The translations under genes were made by a program, and so were the position numbers. A stretch of DNA of 64,000 bases from an uncultured Prevotella sp. (lineage in GTDB: Bacteria > Bacteroidota > Bacteroidia > Bacteroidales > Bacteroidaceae), in NCBI GenBank assembly GCA_900314935.1, contig OMXE01000007.1:124001-188000 (forward strand). The letters are read 5' to 3'. The notes beneath the pieces are model-generated. The model saw nothing but the letters and a program-made list of their open reading frames with translations. It searched no databases and was not told where the DNA came from. Positions 41,009 to 49,237 of the stretch are shown here, one piece after another (the first letter of the stretch is position 1; the number at the start of each line of letters is the position of its first letter).

Positions 41009-41947
41009 TTACTCACCGCCGAAGAAGAATAAGCTGACACCAATCACAGAGATGAAAGCACCCAAAACGGCTTTCCATGTAATCTGCTCGTGGAAGAGCC
41101 AATAAGAAGGAAGGAGGATAATAATCGGCGTCATGGCCATGAGCGTAGAAGCAATGCCTGCAGCGGTGTATTGGACAGCCATCAAAGAGAAGCCTACTCC
41201 CACGAAAGGACCGAAGATGGTGGTAGCTATAGCAACGGTAAGACCCTTCCGGTCGTGCATGGCCTCACGTAAATGACCGATTCCATCGCGGAAATAGAGC
41301 AATATCGTGAAGCCGATGATGCCCGCAATACAACGGTAGAAATTGGCGCTGAAGGGTATCAGCCACTCAGATACGCCTGCCTTTGCCATGGCCGCCACGT
41401 CATAATGATCCATGCCGATCTTACTCAACACCAAGCCAATGCCCTGACACATGGCTGCACCTATGGCGAAGAGTACGCCATTAAGGGGTAGCTTCAAGGA
41501 TACCATATGGTGATTACCTCGTCCCAATACGGAGATGCCTATACCGAAGAGGGTAACCAGCATCGCCACAATGCTCATGGGTTTCATCTGTTGCCCCAGC
41601 GTTATCCATGCCATCAAGGCGGCAGAAAGAGGAGCAAGGGTCATAAAGAGCTGCCCGAAACGCGAACCGATGAGGATATAGCACTGGAAGAGACAGTAAT
41701 CACCGATGACATAGCCCACCAATCCCGACAAGAGCATCCAGCCACAGGCCTCAGCGGGCACACCAGCAGGTAAGGGATTCCCTGTAACCACACCGAACAG
41801 CACCAACGAAAACAAAAGCGCCAGTCCCATTCGCAGCACATTCAGCGTCAGGTTACCCAGTCGTTTGGAGCCAAACTCACTCAGCAACGCCGTAGCTGTC
41901 CACGAGAATGCCACACCTATTGATATCAGTTCACCTATATATGCCAT
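41009..41947 (-). CDS. EamA/DMT-family transporter (second of two)
   Basis: 312 residues with ten predicted helices and two EamA repeats (ISIGVAFSWTATALLSEFG at the start, ASTLMAMTPIIILLPSYWLFHEQI in the second repeat). The ATG at 41947 gives the usual start MAYIGELISIGVAFSW; the frame stays open to 42007, but a -7 box at 42005-42012 makes that part untranscribed. The two adjacent EamA genes are only distantly similar, so they may form a heteromer or act independently. Confidence 0.85.
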   Translation of the reverse strand: MAYIGELISIGVAFSWTATALLSEFGSKRLGNLTLNVLRMGLALLFSLVLFGVVTGNPLPAGVPAEACGWMLLSGLVGYVIGDYCLFQCYILIGSRFGQLFMTLAPLSAALMAWITLGQQMKPMSIVAMLVTLFGIGISVLGRGNHHMVSLKLPLNGVLFAIGAAMCQGIGLVLSKIGMDHYDVAAMAKAGVSEWLIPFSANFYRCIAGIIGFTILLYFRDGIGHLREAMHDRKGLTVAIATTIFGPFVGVGFSLMAVQYTAAGIASTLMAMTPIIILLPSYWLFHEQITWKAVLGAFISVIGVSLFFFGGE

Positions 41948-42004
41948 GGATGGTTTATCGGGTATAAAAGCAATTACACTGCATGTTAACTCTATTTCAG
42001 GCGG

Positions 42005-42012
42005 CAAAATTA
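42005..42012 (-). promoter_or_regulatory. -7 box for the EamA transporter pair
   Basis: TAATTTTG on the minus strand (plus CAAAATTA), giving a leader of about 50 nt. No matching -33 box. Confidence 0.45.
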
Positions 42013-42054
42013 CAAAATCTTCTCGAAGAAAAGAATAATGTAATGAAAAAGTTG

Positions 42055-42062
42055 TATCTTTG
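42055..42062 (+). promoter_or_regulatory. -7 box for murQ
   Basis: TATCTTTG 12 bp upstream of the murQ ATG at 42074, divergent from the EamA promoter. The GTG at 42062 and the ATG at 42068 would be at or before the transcription start and are rejected as start codons. Confidence 0.5.
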
Positions 42063-42073
42063 TGGCGATGTCA

Positions 42074-42883
42074 ATGGATTTAGAAACAAGAATTACCGAA
42101 CAACCTTCACACTACGACCATCTGGAGCAAATGCCAGTAGCCGAGTTGTTACAGCACATCAATGAAGAGGATGCGCTGGTGGCGAAGGCTGTGAAACGGG
42201 TTCTTCCACAGATAACACGACTGGTAGAGGCCATAGAGCCAAGGATGAAGCGAGGGGGCAGACTGTTCTATGTCGGGGCAGGCACCAGCGGTAGACTGGG
42301 TGTACTGGATGCAAGCGAACTGCCGCCTACGTTTGGTGTGCCTGACAATTGGGTTGTGGGTGTTATCGCAGGGGGAGACAAGGCTTTGCGGCATGCTGTT
42401 GAGAAGGCGGAAGACATTGCAGAGCAGGGTTGGCAAGACTTGCTGACCTACCAACCCTCGGAAGATGATTCCGTTATTGGCATTGCTGCTTCGGGCACTA
42501 CACCCTATGTTGTTGGTGCTATCCGGGAAGCTAAACAGCACGGATTACTAACAGGTTGCATCACCAGCAATCCCCATACGCCATTGGCTGAAGCATCCGA
42601 CTACCCCATTGAAACCATTGTCGGACCGGAATTCGTGACGGGCTCGAGTCGTATGAAAAGTGGAACAGCTCAGAAAATGGTACTGAACATGATTTCAACT
42701 TCGCTGATGATTCGTTTGGGACGTGTGGAAGGAAACCGTATGGTGAAGATGCAGCTGACCAACGCTAAGCTCATTGATCGCGGAACACGAATGATTCAGG
42801 AGTCGTTAGGTCTGGATTACGAAGAAGCCCGCCAACGCCTCCTGACAACAGGTAGCGTGGATAAGGCACTGAAAAATAAATGA
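42074..42883 (+). CDS. murQ: N-acetylmuramic acid 6-phosphate etherase
   Basis: 269 residues of the MurQ SIS-domain family, which cleaves the lactyl ether of MurNAc-6-phosphate to GlcNAc-6-phosphate and D-lactate in peptidoglycan recycling. FYVGAGTSGRLGVLDASELPPTFG is the diagnostic motif, with VIGIAASGTTPYVVGA and VTGSSRMKSGTAQKMVLNM downstream. The nearby ldcA-like gene at 30-31 kb would also fit cell-wall recycling, but it is not linked to murQ in one operon. It ends before a shared terminator with the sdh operon. Confidence 0.94.
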   Translation: MDLETRITEQPSHYDHLEQMPVAELLQHINEEDALVAKAVKRVLPQITRLVEAIEPRMKRGGRLFYVGAGTSGRLGVLDASELPPTFGVPDNWVVGVIAGGDKALRHAVEKAEDIAEQGWQDLLTYQPSEDDSVIGIAASGTTPYVVGAIREAKQHGLLTGCITSNPHTPLAEASDYPIETIVGPEFVTGSSRMKSGTAQKMVLNMISTSLMIRLGRVEGNRMVKMQLTNAKLIDRGTRMIQESLGLDYEEARQRLLTTGSVDKALKNK

Positions 42884-42893
42884 TAGGAAAACA

Positions 42894-42925
42894 AAATAGG
42901 TGAGCCCGATTAGGCTCACCTATTT
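42894..42925. terminator. Bidirectional terminator between murQ and the sdh operon
   Basis: AAATAGGTGAGCC (42894-42906), loop CGATTA, GGCTCACCTATTT (42913-42925): a perfect 13-bp stem with A/T flanks on both sides, serving both converging transcripts. Confidence 0.85.
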
Positions 42926-42945
42926 ATATAAAGGTCTTACAACGA

Positions 42946-43704
42946 TTAGTCAGCAAGCTTTGCCTTGATGAACTCGCGGTTCAGGCGAGCGATGTTGGCA
43001 ATGGTCTCGTTCTTCGGACAAACAGCCTCACAGGCACGAGTATTGGTACAGTTACCAAATCCTGCTTCTTCCATAGCCATAACCATAGCTTTTGCACGCT
43101 TGGCTGCCTCAATACGACCCTGAGGAAGCAGGGCGAGCTGAGAAACCTTAGACGATACAAAGAGCATGGCTGAACCATTCTTACAAGCTGCCACGCAAGC
43201 GCCACAACCAATGCAAGAAGCGCAGTCCATAGCCTCATCAGCATCTTCCTTCGGAATCAGGATAGCATTAGCATCCTGAGCCTGTCCTGTACGGATGGTG
43301 GTATAACCACCAGCCTGGATAATCTTATCGAAGGCATTGCGGTCAACCATACAGTCCTTAATCACAGGGAAGGCAGCTGAACGCCAAGGCTCAACGGTGA
43401 TGACATCACCATCGTTGAAACGACGCATGTAGAGCTGACAGGTGGTAGCACCGCGCTCAGTGAGTCCATGAGGTGTACCATTGATGTAGAGTGAGCACAT
43501 ACCGCAAATACCCTCGCGGCAGTCATGGTCGAACACGAAGGGCTCCTTGCCCTCGTTGATGAGTTCCTCGTTCAAAATGTCAAGCATTTCAAGGAACGAG
43601 GTATCATCGGGGATGTCCTTCATTTCATGGGTATCGAAGTGTCCCTGGTCCTTGGGGCCGTTCTGGCGCCAGAACTTTATTGTAAAGCTTATATTTTTAG
43701 CCAT
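42946..43704 (-). CDS. sdhB: Succinate dehydrogenase/fumarate reductase iron-sulfur subunit
   Basis: 252 residues. The [2Fe-2S] cysteines are in [18 protein letters not shown], and the C-terminal ferredoxin-like part has [17 protein letters not shown] and [15 protein letters not shown] for the [4Fe-4S] and [3Fe-4S] centres. It passes electrons between the flavoprotein and the membrane subunit. In anaerobic Bacteroidetes this complex works mainly as a fumarate reductase producing succinate. Last gene of the sdhCAB operon, 6 bp after sdhA. Confidence 0.94.
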   Translation of the reverse strand: MAKNISFTIKFWRQNGPKDQGHFDTHEMKDIPDDTSFLEMLDILNEELINEGKEPFVFDHDCREGICGMCSLYINGTPHGLTERGATTCQLYMRRFNDGDVITVEPWRSAAFPVIKDCMVDRNAFDKIIQAGGYTTIRTGQAQDANAILIPKEDADEAMDCASCIGCGACVAACKNGSAMLFVSSKVSQLALLPQGRIEAAKRAKAMVMAMEEAGFGNCTNTRACEAVCPKNETIANIARLNREFIKAKLAD

Positions 43705-43710
43705 AATTCC

Positions 43711-45612
43711 TTAGTTTTTATAGTTACGTGTCTGTACCTTGATTGCCTCGTACTCCAGCGGCTCCTTGATGAGCTCGGGCTCGTTGCCCTTGCCTTTGTA
43801 CTCCCAGCAGCCTACATAGAAGTAGTTCTCAGCATCGAAAGCAACGAGCTGACCCATGGTGAAGAAGTCACGCAGGTGGATAGCCTTGTCGAGCTCGATG
43901 TTCAAGCCTTCCTTGGTTCCAGGAACGAAGAGGTTCTTATCGAATTCTTCCTCCAGTTCGTGCATCTTCTTCAAACCGGTCTTCAAGCCTTCGGCTGTAC
44001 GACCCATACCAACATACTCCCACATGATGTGACCGAGTTCCTTATGGATAGAGTCAACAGAACGCTTACCCTTGATGTTCAACAGACGATCCTGCTCGGC
44101 GTCAACCTTCTTCTCAGCCTCTTCAAACTCGGGCAGATCGGTAGAAACCTTCGGCCAAACAGCCTGATCGGCCAAGTAGTTCTGGATGGTGTAAGGCAGA
44201 ACGAAGTAACCATCGGCCAGACCCTGCATCAGTGCAGAAGCACCCAAGCGGTTAGCACCGTGGTCAGAGAAGTTACACTCACCAATAGCGAACAGACCAG
44301 GAATAGAGGTCTGCAGCTCATAATCAACCCAGATACCACCCATGGTGTAGTGGATAGCGGGATAGATCATCATCGGCTTGTAATACTTCACACCATTGAT
44401 CTCATTGGCTACGTCGCCAGGGAATACGTCGGTAATCTCCTCATACATCTCGAACAGGTTACCATAACGCTGCATGATTACATCCAGACCCAAACGGTTG
44501 ATAGACTCTGAGAAGTCGAGGAACACAGCCAGACCCGTGTTGTTCACGCCGAAGCCCTTGTCACAACGCTCCTTAGCGGCACGAGAGGCCACGTCACGAG
44601 GAACGAGGTTACCGAAGGCAGGATAGCGGCGCTCCAGATAGTAGTCGCGGTCTTCCTCAGGAATCTCCCAGCCCTGCTTGGTTCCAGCCTGCAGTGCCTT
44701 AGCATCCTCGATCTTCTTGGGAACCCAGATACGACCGTCGTTACGTAGTGACTCAGACATCAGCGTCAGCTTAGACTGCTTGTCACCATGAACAGGGATA
44801 CAGGTGGGGTGAATCTGTACATAAGAAGGATTTGCAAAATATGCACCCTTACGATAGCACTGAACAGCTGCTGTACAGTTACAACCCATAGCGTTGGTAG
44901 AGAGGAAGTAGGTGTTACCATAACCACCAGTAGCAATAACTACGGCGTTGGCGCTGAAGCGAACCAGCTTACCTGTGCAGAGATCCTTAGCGATGATACC
45001 ACGGGCACGACCGTCAACAATCACTACATCTTCCATCTCATAACGGGTATAAAGCTTTACCTTACCGGCCTTAACCTGACAGCTCAGAGAACTGTAGGCG
45101 CCCAGCAGCAACTGCTGACCGGTCTGACCCTTAGCGTAGAAGGTACGACTTACCTGAGCACCACCGAATGAACGGTTGGCCAGCATACCGCCATACTCAC
45201 GAGCAAAGGGAACACCCTGAGCTACACACTGATCGATAATATTGTTGGAAACCTCTGCCAAACGATAAACGTTGGCCTCACGGGCACGGTAGTCACCACC
45301 CTTCACTGTGTCGTAGAACAGACGATAAACAGAGTCACCATCGTTCTGATAGCACTTGGCGGCATTGATACCACCCTGAGCAGCAATAGAGTGAGCACGA
45401 CGAGGTGAATCCTGGATACACAGGTTGATCACATTGAAGCCCATCTCACCAAGTGAAGCAGCTGCAGAAGCACCAGCCAGACCAGTACCAACCACGATTA
45501 CATCCAGCTTCAGCTTGTTCTTGGGGTTTACCAAACGCTGATGAGCCTTATATTCCTTCCATTTCTCAGGTACTGGACCTGCGGGAATCTTAGAATCAAT
45601 TACTTTTGCCAT
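43711..45612 (-). CDS. sdhA: Succinate dehydrogenase/fumarate reductase flavoprotein subunit
   Basis: 633 residues, the Bacteroidetes-epsilonproteobacterial type (B-type complex). FAD-binding motif [19 protein letters not shown] near the N-terminus, the FAD-attaching His region [14 protein letters not shown], substrate-site [20 protein letters not shown], and [19 protein letters not shown]. Catalyses interconversion of fumarate and succinate on the cytoplasmic side. Located 39 bp after sdhC. Confidence 0.95.
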   Translation of the reverse strand: MAKVIDSKIPAGPVPEKWKEYKAHQRLVNPKNKLKLDVIVVGTGLAGASAAASLGEMGFNVINLCIQDSPRRAHSIAAQGGINAAKCYQNDGDSVYRLFYDTVKGGDYRAREANVYRLAEVSNNIIDQCVAQGVPFAREYGGMLANRSFGGAQVSRTFYAKGQTGQQLLLGAYSSLSCQVKAGKVKLYTRYEMEDVVIVDGRARGIIAKDLCTGKLVRFSANAVVIATGGYGNTYFLSTNAMGCNCTAAVQCYRKGAYFANPSYVQIHPTCIPVHGDKQSKLTLMSESLRNDGRIWVPKKIEDAKALQAGTKQGWEIPEEDRDYYLERRYPAFGNLVPRDVASRAAKERCDKGFGVNNTGLAVFLDFSESINRLGLDVIMQRYGNLFEMYEEITDVFPGDVANEINGVKYYKPMMIYPAIHYTMGGIWVDYELQTSIPGLFAIGECNFSDHGANRLGASALMQGLADGYFVLPYTIQNYLADQAVWPKVSTDLPEFEEAEKKVDAEQDRLLNIKGKRSVDSIHKELGHIMWEYVGMGRTAEGLKTGLKKMHELEEEFDKNLFVPGTKEGLNIELDKAIHLRDFFTMGQLVAFDAENYFYVGCWEYKGKGNEPELIKEPLEYEAIKVQTRNYKN

Positions 45613-45651
45613 AATTTCTTTAATGCTTAATTCTTAATACATAATGCGTAA

Positions 45652-46374
45652 TTAGCAGCAGCTTGCAACTTCAGCACAGCAACTTGCTCCATCGCAGCAG
45701 AGAGGGGCAATACCGAAAGCGAAGGCCAGAACAACTACCAAGAAACAGAGCAACAGCAAGGTTACGTAGATGTAACCGATGCACTTCCAGCGCTTGAACC
45801 AGATCTTACCACTCCATCCAAGGGTCTGAAGAGCAGACCAGAAGCCATGGGTAAGGTGGAACCAGATGGCAACAAGCCAAATTACGTAGAGCACAACAAA
45901 CACAGGATTAGAGAAAGCCTCCTTAATCCACGCAATGCCGTCGGTCGGACTGTAGGCAGTTGTAGCACCAACAAGCTCTGCAAACATCATGTTGTACCAG
46001 AAGTTCCAGAGATGGAGCAACAAACCCAACAGGATAATGATACCCAGTACGAGCATGTTCTTTGAAGCCCACTCCACCTTTCCTGAATTCACAGTCGTTG
46101 ACACCTCATAGCGGTTGTTTCCACGGGCGGTACGGTTCTGTGCAGTCAGGATGAATGCATAGACAATGTGAATCACTGCCAAGGCAGCCAAACCAAGAGT
46201 AGCCACTACAGCATACCAGTTGGCGCCCAGGAATTCGCAAATCATGTTGTAACCCTTTGCCGAGAATAACGCAACCACGTTCATACAACCATGGAAGGTC
46301 AGGAACAAGATTAGCGCAATACCCGTAACGGACATTACAACTTTCCTACCAATTGATGAATTGATTAACCACAT
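45652..46374 (-). CDS. sdhC: Succinate dehydrogenase/fumarate reductase cytochrome b subunit, with a Cys-rich tail
   Basis: 240 residues, five transmembrane helices as in B-type succinate:quinone reductases with two haems. Candidate haem-ligand histidines are in FLTFHGCMNVVALF, ALAVIHIVYAF, GLLLHLWNFWY and WFHLTHGFWSALQTLGW. The C-terminus is odd: after the last helix it ends GIAPLCCDGASCCAEVASCC, with three Cys-Cys pairs in 15 residues. First gene of the operon, preceded by a promoter about 155 bp upstream. Confidence 0.93.
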   Translation of the reverse strand: MWLINSSIGRKVVMSVTGIALILFLTFHGCMNVVALFSAKGYNMICEFLGANWYAVVATLGLAALAVIHIVYAFILTAQNRTARGNNRYEVSTTVNSGKVEWASKNMLVLGIIILLGLLLHLWNFWYNMMFAELVGATTAYSPTDGIAWIKEAFSNPVFVVLYVIWLVAIWFHLTHGFWSALQTLGWSGKIWFKRWKCIGYIYVTLLLLCFLVVVLAFAFGIAPLCCDGASCCAEVASCC

Positions 46375-46527
46375 AAATGATTGATTTTAAATTATTTAAT
46401 TGTTAGACTATCGTTTCAGAAGCCCCTGTTTAGTGGGTAAGAATCAACGGTTAATGGTTGACTCTTCCACATCTGTTATTGCACAAACAATACCTTTTAA
46501 TAGGTATATTTCCTCCCTATTGGTTTG
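46375..46527 (-). other. Long 5' leader of the sdh operon
   Basis: About 145 nt separate the predicted transcription start (near 46522) from the sdhC ATG. The leader contains a possible hairpin AGTCAACCATTAACCGTTGATT (TCAAC/GTTGA stem, about 46443-46464) and an A/T-rich run before the start codon. No known riboswitch was recognised. The other part of the 290-bp sdhC-mnmG gap holds the two divergent promoters only. Confidence 0.4.
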
Positions 46528-46558
46528 CAAATATAACATATTTTAATGAGAGTACAAA
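46528..46558 (-). promoter_or_regulatory. Promoter of the sdhCAB operon
   Basis: Minus-strand TTTG (46558-46555), 19 bp, TATATTTG (46535-46528): exact consensus with correct spacing. Confidence 0.7.
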
Positions 46559-46633
46559 GTATTTTTAATAAAAAACGCTTTTTAATCAGCAAAAAAACCT
46601 TTTTAGTTCTTCCTGTTTTATCAAAAGATTTTG

Positions 46634-46641
46634 TATTTTTG
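46634..46641 (+). promoter_or_regulatory. -7 box for mnmG
   Basis: TATTTTTG 24 bp upstream of the mnmG ATG; no TTTG at the ideal distance. Confidence 0.45.
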
Positions 46642-46665
46642 CATCGCATATTCACATGATTTGAT

Positions 46666-48558
46666 ATGATTCTAAAATATGATGTCATCGTCATTGGCGG
46701 TGGACATGCTGGTTGTGAGGCTGCATGTGCCAGTGCGAACATGGGCGCCAGAACGCTTTTGGTGACCATGGACATGAACAAGATAGCACAGATGTCGTGC
46801 AATCCTGCCGTCGGCGGTATTGCCAAAGGGCAGATTGTGCGAGAGATTGATGCTCTGGGCGGCAGGATGGGAATCGTAACCGACCAGACCGCTATTCAGT
46901 TTCGTATGCTGAACCGCTCTAAAGGACCCGCCATGTGGAGTCCGAGAGCTCAATGCGACCGTGAGAAATTCATCTGGGCATGGCGTCACCAACTGGATAT
47001 CACAGAAGGATTAGATATCTGGCAAGACCAAGCCGATGAACTGTTGGTAGAGAATGGTGAGGCTGTTGGAGTCAAAACCATCTGGGGCGCTGAGATTCGT
47101 GCCAAGGCGGTGGTGATTACTGCAGGTACTTTTCTCAACGGACTGCTGCATATCGGTCGGAAAATGATTCCCGGAGGTAGGATTGCAGAACCGGCTGTGG
47201 CTCATTTTACAGAGAGTATCACCCGTCATGGTATCCATTCTGAGCGCATGAAAACGGGTACACCAGTCCGCATCGACCGTCGTAGTGTGCATTTCGAAGA
47301 TAGTGAGATACAACCTGGAGAGAACTCACATACGGGATTCTCTTATTTGAATATTCCGCATACAAGTAAGCAACTGCCTTGCTGGACCTTCAACACCAAT
47401 GCGGAAGTGCATGAAATCTTGCGTTCAGGATTGGCTGATTCTCCTTTGTACAATGGACAGATCCAGAGTATCGGTCCGCGTTACTGCCCTTCCATCGAAA
47501 CCAAGCTCATGACCTTCCCCGATAGGGATTCCCATCCCTTGTTCTTGGAACCAGAAGGTGAGAACACCAACGAGATGTATCTCAATGGTTTCTCGTCAAG
47601 TATGCCCATGGAGGTTCAGATAGAAGCGCTGAAAAAGATTCCAGCCCTGCGAGACATTAAGGTGTATCGGCCGGGGTATGCCATAGAATATGACTTCTTC
47701 GATCCTACCCAGTTGAACCATTCGTTGGAATCAAAGGTGGTGAAAGGTCTGTTCTTTGCAGGACAAGTAAACGGAACAACAGGCTATGAAGAGGCAGCAG
47801 GACAAGGATTGGTAGCTGGCGTCAACGCGGCAATATTTGCAGGACAAGACAAACAGAGTCCGTCGAACACGGAGCCATTCGTGATGCACCGCGATGAAAG
47901 CTATATTGGTGTATTGATTGATGATCTGGTAACAAAAGGAGTGGATGAGCCATATAGGATGTTTACCTCACGGGCCGAATACCGCATCCTACTGCGCCAA
48001 GACGATGCAGATGCCCGTCTGACCGAAAAGGCTTACGCTTTAGGAGTAGCCAAGCGCGACCGATACGATTGGTGGTTGGAAAAGAAAGAAGCAATCAACA
48101 AGATTATTGAATGCTGTCAGCAAGCTCCCGTCAAACCCAAATTCATCAACGGTGAGTTAGAAGCTCTGGGCACTACCCCACTCCGCGCAGGATGCAAAGC
48201 CATCGATCTCATCAGCAGACCCCAGATCTCTCTGCCCATCCTCAGTCAGTTAATACCCGAACTATCTAACGTCCTCGATTCTCTTCCCAACAGAAAAGAG
48301 GAAATCATCGAGGCTGCAGAGGTGAAAATGAAATATGCTGGCTACATTGAACGCGAACGAGTGATTGCCGACAAAATGCACCGACTGGAAAACATCAAGA
48401 TCAAAGGTAGATTTGATTACGATTCGCTGCAGTCGTTGTCAACTGAATGCCGACAGAAACTTAACCGCATAAACCCTGACACATTAGCACAAGCAAGTAG
48501 AATTCCTGGGGTTTCACCCAGTGATATCAATGTGTTATTGGTGCTGTTAGGGAGATAA
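46666..48558 (+). CDS. mnmG: tRNA uridine-5-carboxymethylaminomethyl modification enzyme MnmG (GidA)
   Basis: 630 residues. FAD-binding VIVIGGGHAGCEAACASANMG opens the protein; MSCNPAVGGIAKGQIVREIDALGG and KGPAMWSPRAQCDR are GidA signature blocks, and the insertion-free C-terminal helical domain ends with RIPGVSPSDINVLLVLL. With MnmE it builds the cmnm5 side chain at U34 of certain tRNAs. In many bacteria gidA lies beside the replication origin and the parAB genes; here a perfect parS site begins at the base after its stop codon. Confidence 0.96.
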   Translation: MILKYDVIVIGGGHAGCEAACASANMGARTLLVTMDMNKIAQMSCNPAVGGIAKGQIVREIDALGGRMGIVTDQTAIQFRMLNRSKGPAMWSPRAQCDREKFIWAWRHQLDITEGLDIWQDQADELLVENGEAVGVKTIWGAEIRAKAVVITAGTFLNGLLHIGRKMIPGGRIAEPAVAHFTESITRHGIHSERMKTGTPVRIDRRSVHFEDSEIQPGENSHTGFSYLNIPHTSKQLPCWTFNTNAEVHEILRSGLADSPLYNGQIQSIGPRYCPSIETKLMTFPDRDSHPLFLEPEGENTNEMYLNGFSSSMPMEVQIEALKKIPALRDIKVYRPGYAIEYDFFDPTQLNHSLESKVVKGLFFAGQVNGTTGYEEAAGQGLVAGVNAAIFAGQDKQSPSNTEPFVMHRDESYIGVLIDDLVTKGVDEPYRMFTSRAEYRILLRQDDADARLTEKAYALGVAKRDRYDWWLEKKEAINKIIECCQQAPVKPKFINGELEALGTTPLRAGCKAIDLISRPQISLPILSQLIPELSNVLDSLPNRKEEIIEAAEVKMKYAGYIERERVIADKMHRLENIKIKGRFDYDSLQSLSTECRQKLNRINPDTLAQASRIPGVSPSDINVLLVLLGR

Positions 48559-48574
48559 TGTTTCACGTGAAACA
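48559..48574. promoter_or_regulatory. parS: parS site (ParB-binding centromere), copy 1
   Basis: TGTTTCACGTGAAACA, a perfect 16-bp palindrome identical to the conserved bacterial chromosomal parS consensus TGTTnCACGTGnAACA. It begins directly after the mnmG stop codon. Confidence 0.8.
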
Positions 48575-48600
48575 AGATAAATGCAACAAACAAATATCAT

Positions 48601-49131
48601 ATGAACAACAAGATTCTATTACAAAACCTGAGATGCATCAAGGACTTCCCCGTGAAGGGCATCAACTTCAGAGATGTAACAACGTTATTTAAGAGTCATG
48701 AGTGCTTGGAGATCATGCTCGATGAACTCTACGAAATCTACAAAGACAAAGGTATTACCAAAATCGTTGGAATCGAGAGTAGAGGGTTTGTTATGGCTTC
48801 TGCCTTGGCTGTTAAGTTAGGTGCAGGTGTGGTTCTGTGCCGCAAGCCAGGCAAACTACCCGCTGAAACCGTGCAAGAGAGTTACAGTAAGGAGTATGGT
48901 ACCGACACGATTGAGATCCACAAAGACGCCATTGATGAGAATGATGTCGTTTTGCTTCATGACGATCTCCTTGCCACCGGTGGAACCATGAAGGCTGCTT
49001 ACAACCTTGTCAAGAAATTCAACCCGAAGAACATCTACGTCAACTTCATCATTGAGATAACCGATGAGGGGCTGCATGGCCGTGACATCTTTGACAAGGA
49101 AACGGAAATAACGACTTTGATCACTGAATAG
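48601..49131 (+). CDS. apt: Adenine phosphoribosyltransferase
   Basis: 176 residues. The PRPP-binding motif is VVLLHDDLLATGGTMKAAY (about 117-135), with GIESRGFVMASALAVKLGAG and the flexible-loop ETVQESYSKEYG upstream, all typical of APRT. Converts adenine and PRPP to AMP in purine salvage. The short gene is bracketed by the two parS sites. Start ATG 48601 follows a 42-bp gap after mnmG; probably in the same transcript. Confidence 0.96.
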   Translation: MNNKILLQNLRCIKDFPVKGINFRDVTTLFKSHECLEIMLDELYEIYKDKGITKIVGIESRGFVMASALAVKLGAGVVLCRKPGKLPAETVQESYSKEYGTDTIEIHKDAIDENDVVLLHDDLLATGGTMKAAYNLVKKFNPKNIYVNFIIEITDEGLHGRDIFDKETEITTLITE

Positions 49132-49159
49132 AAAGAATTACCCAAAGTCAGTAATTGTG

Positions 49160-49190
49160 GTGAAACAAGAGAAACGTGTGCTTGTTTCAC
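49160..49190. terminator. Inverted repeat after apt, overlapping parS copy 2
   Basis: GTGAAACAAG (49160-49169) and CTTGTTTCAC (49181-49190) form a perfect 10-bp stem with an 11-nt loop. It could be a weak terminator or be a relic of duplicated parS half-sites, since both arms contain GTGAAACA/TGTTTCAC. Confidence 0.45.
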
Positions 49191-49198
49191 GTGAAACA
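49183..49198. promoter_or_regulatory. parS: parS site (ParB-binding centromere), copy 2
   Basis: A second exact TGTTTCACGTGAAACA, 624 bp from the first, in the apt-uvrC gap. Multiple parS sites grouped near the origin are usual for ParB spreading. Confidence 0.8.
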
Positions 49199-49237
49199 TC
49201 ACTCTCTTAACTGCAATTATAATAGGGATTTGCAAGG

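Noticed and set aside
43525..44511. A 328-codon plus-strand frame opposite sdhB/sdhA
   Set aside because: Antisense shadow; both iron-sulfur and flavoprotein motifs are intact on the minus strand.
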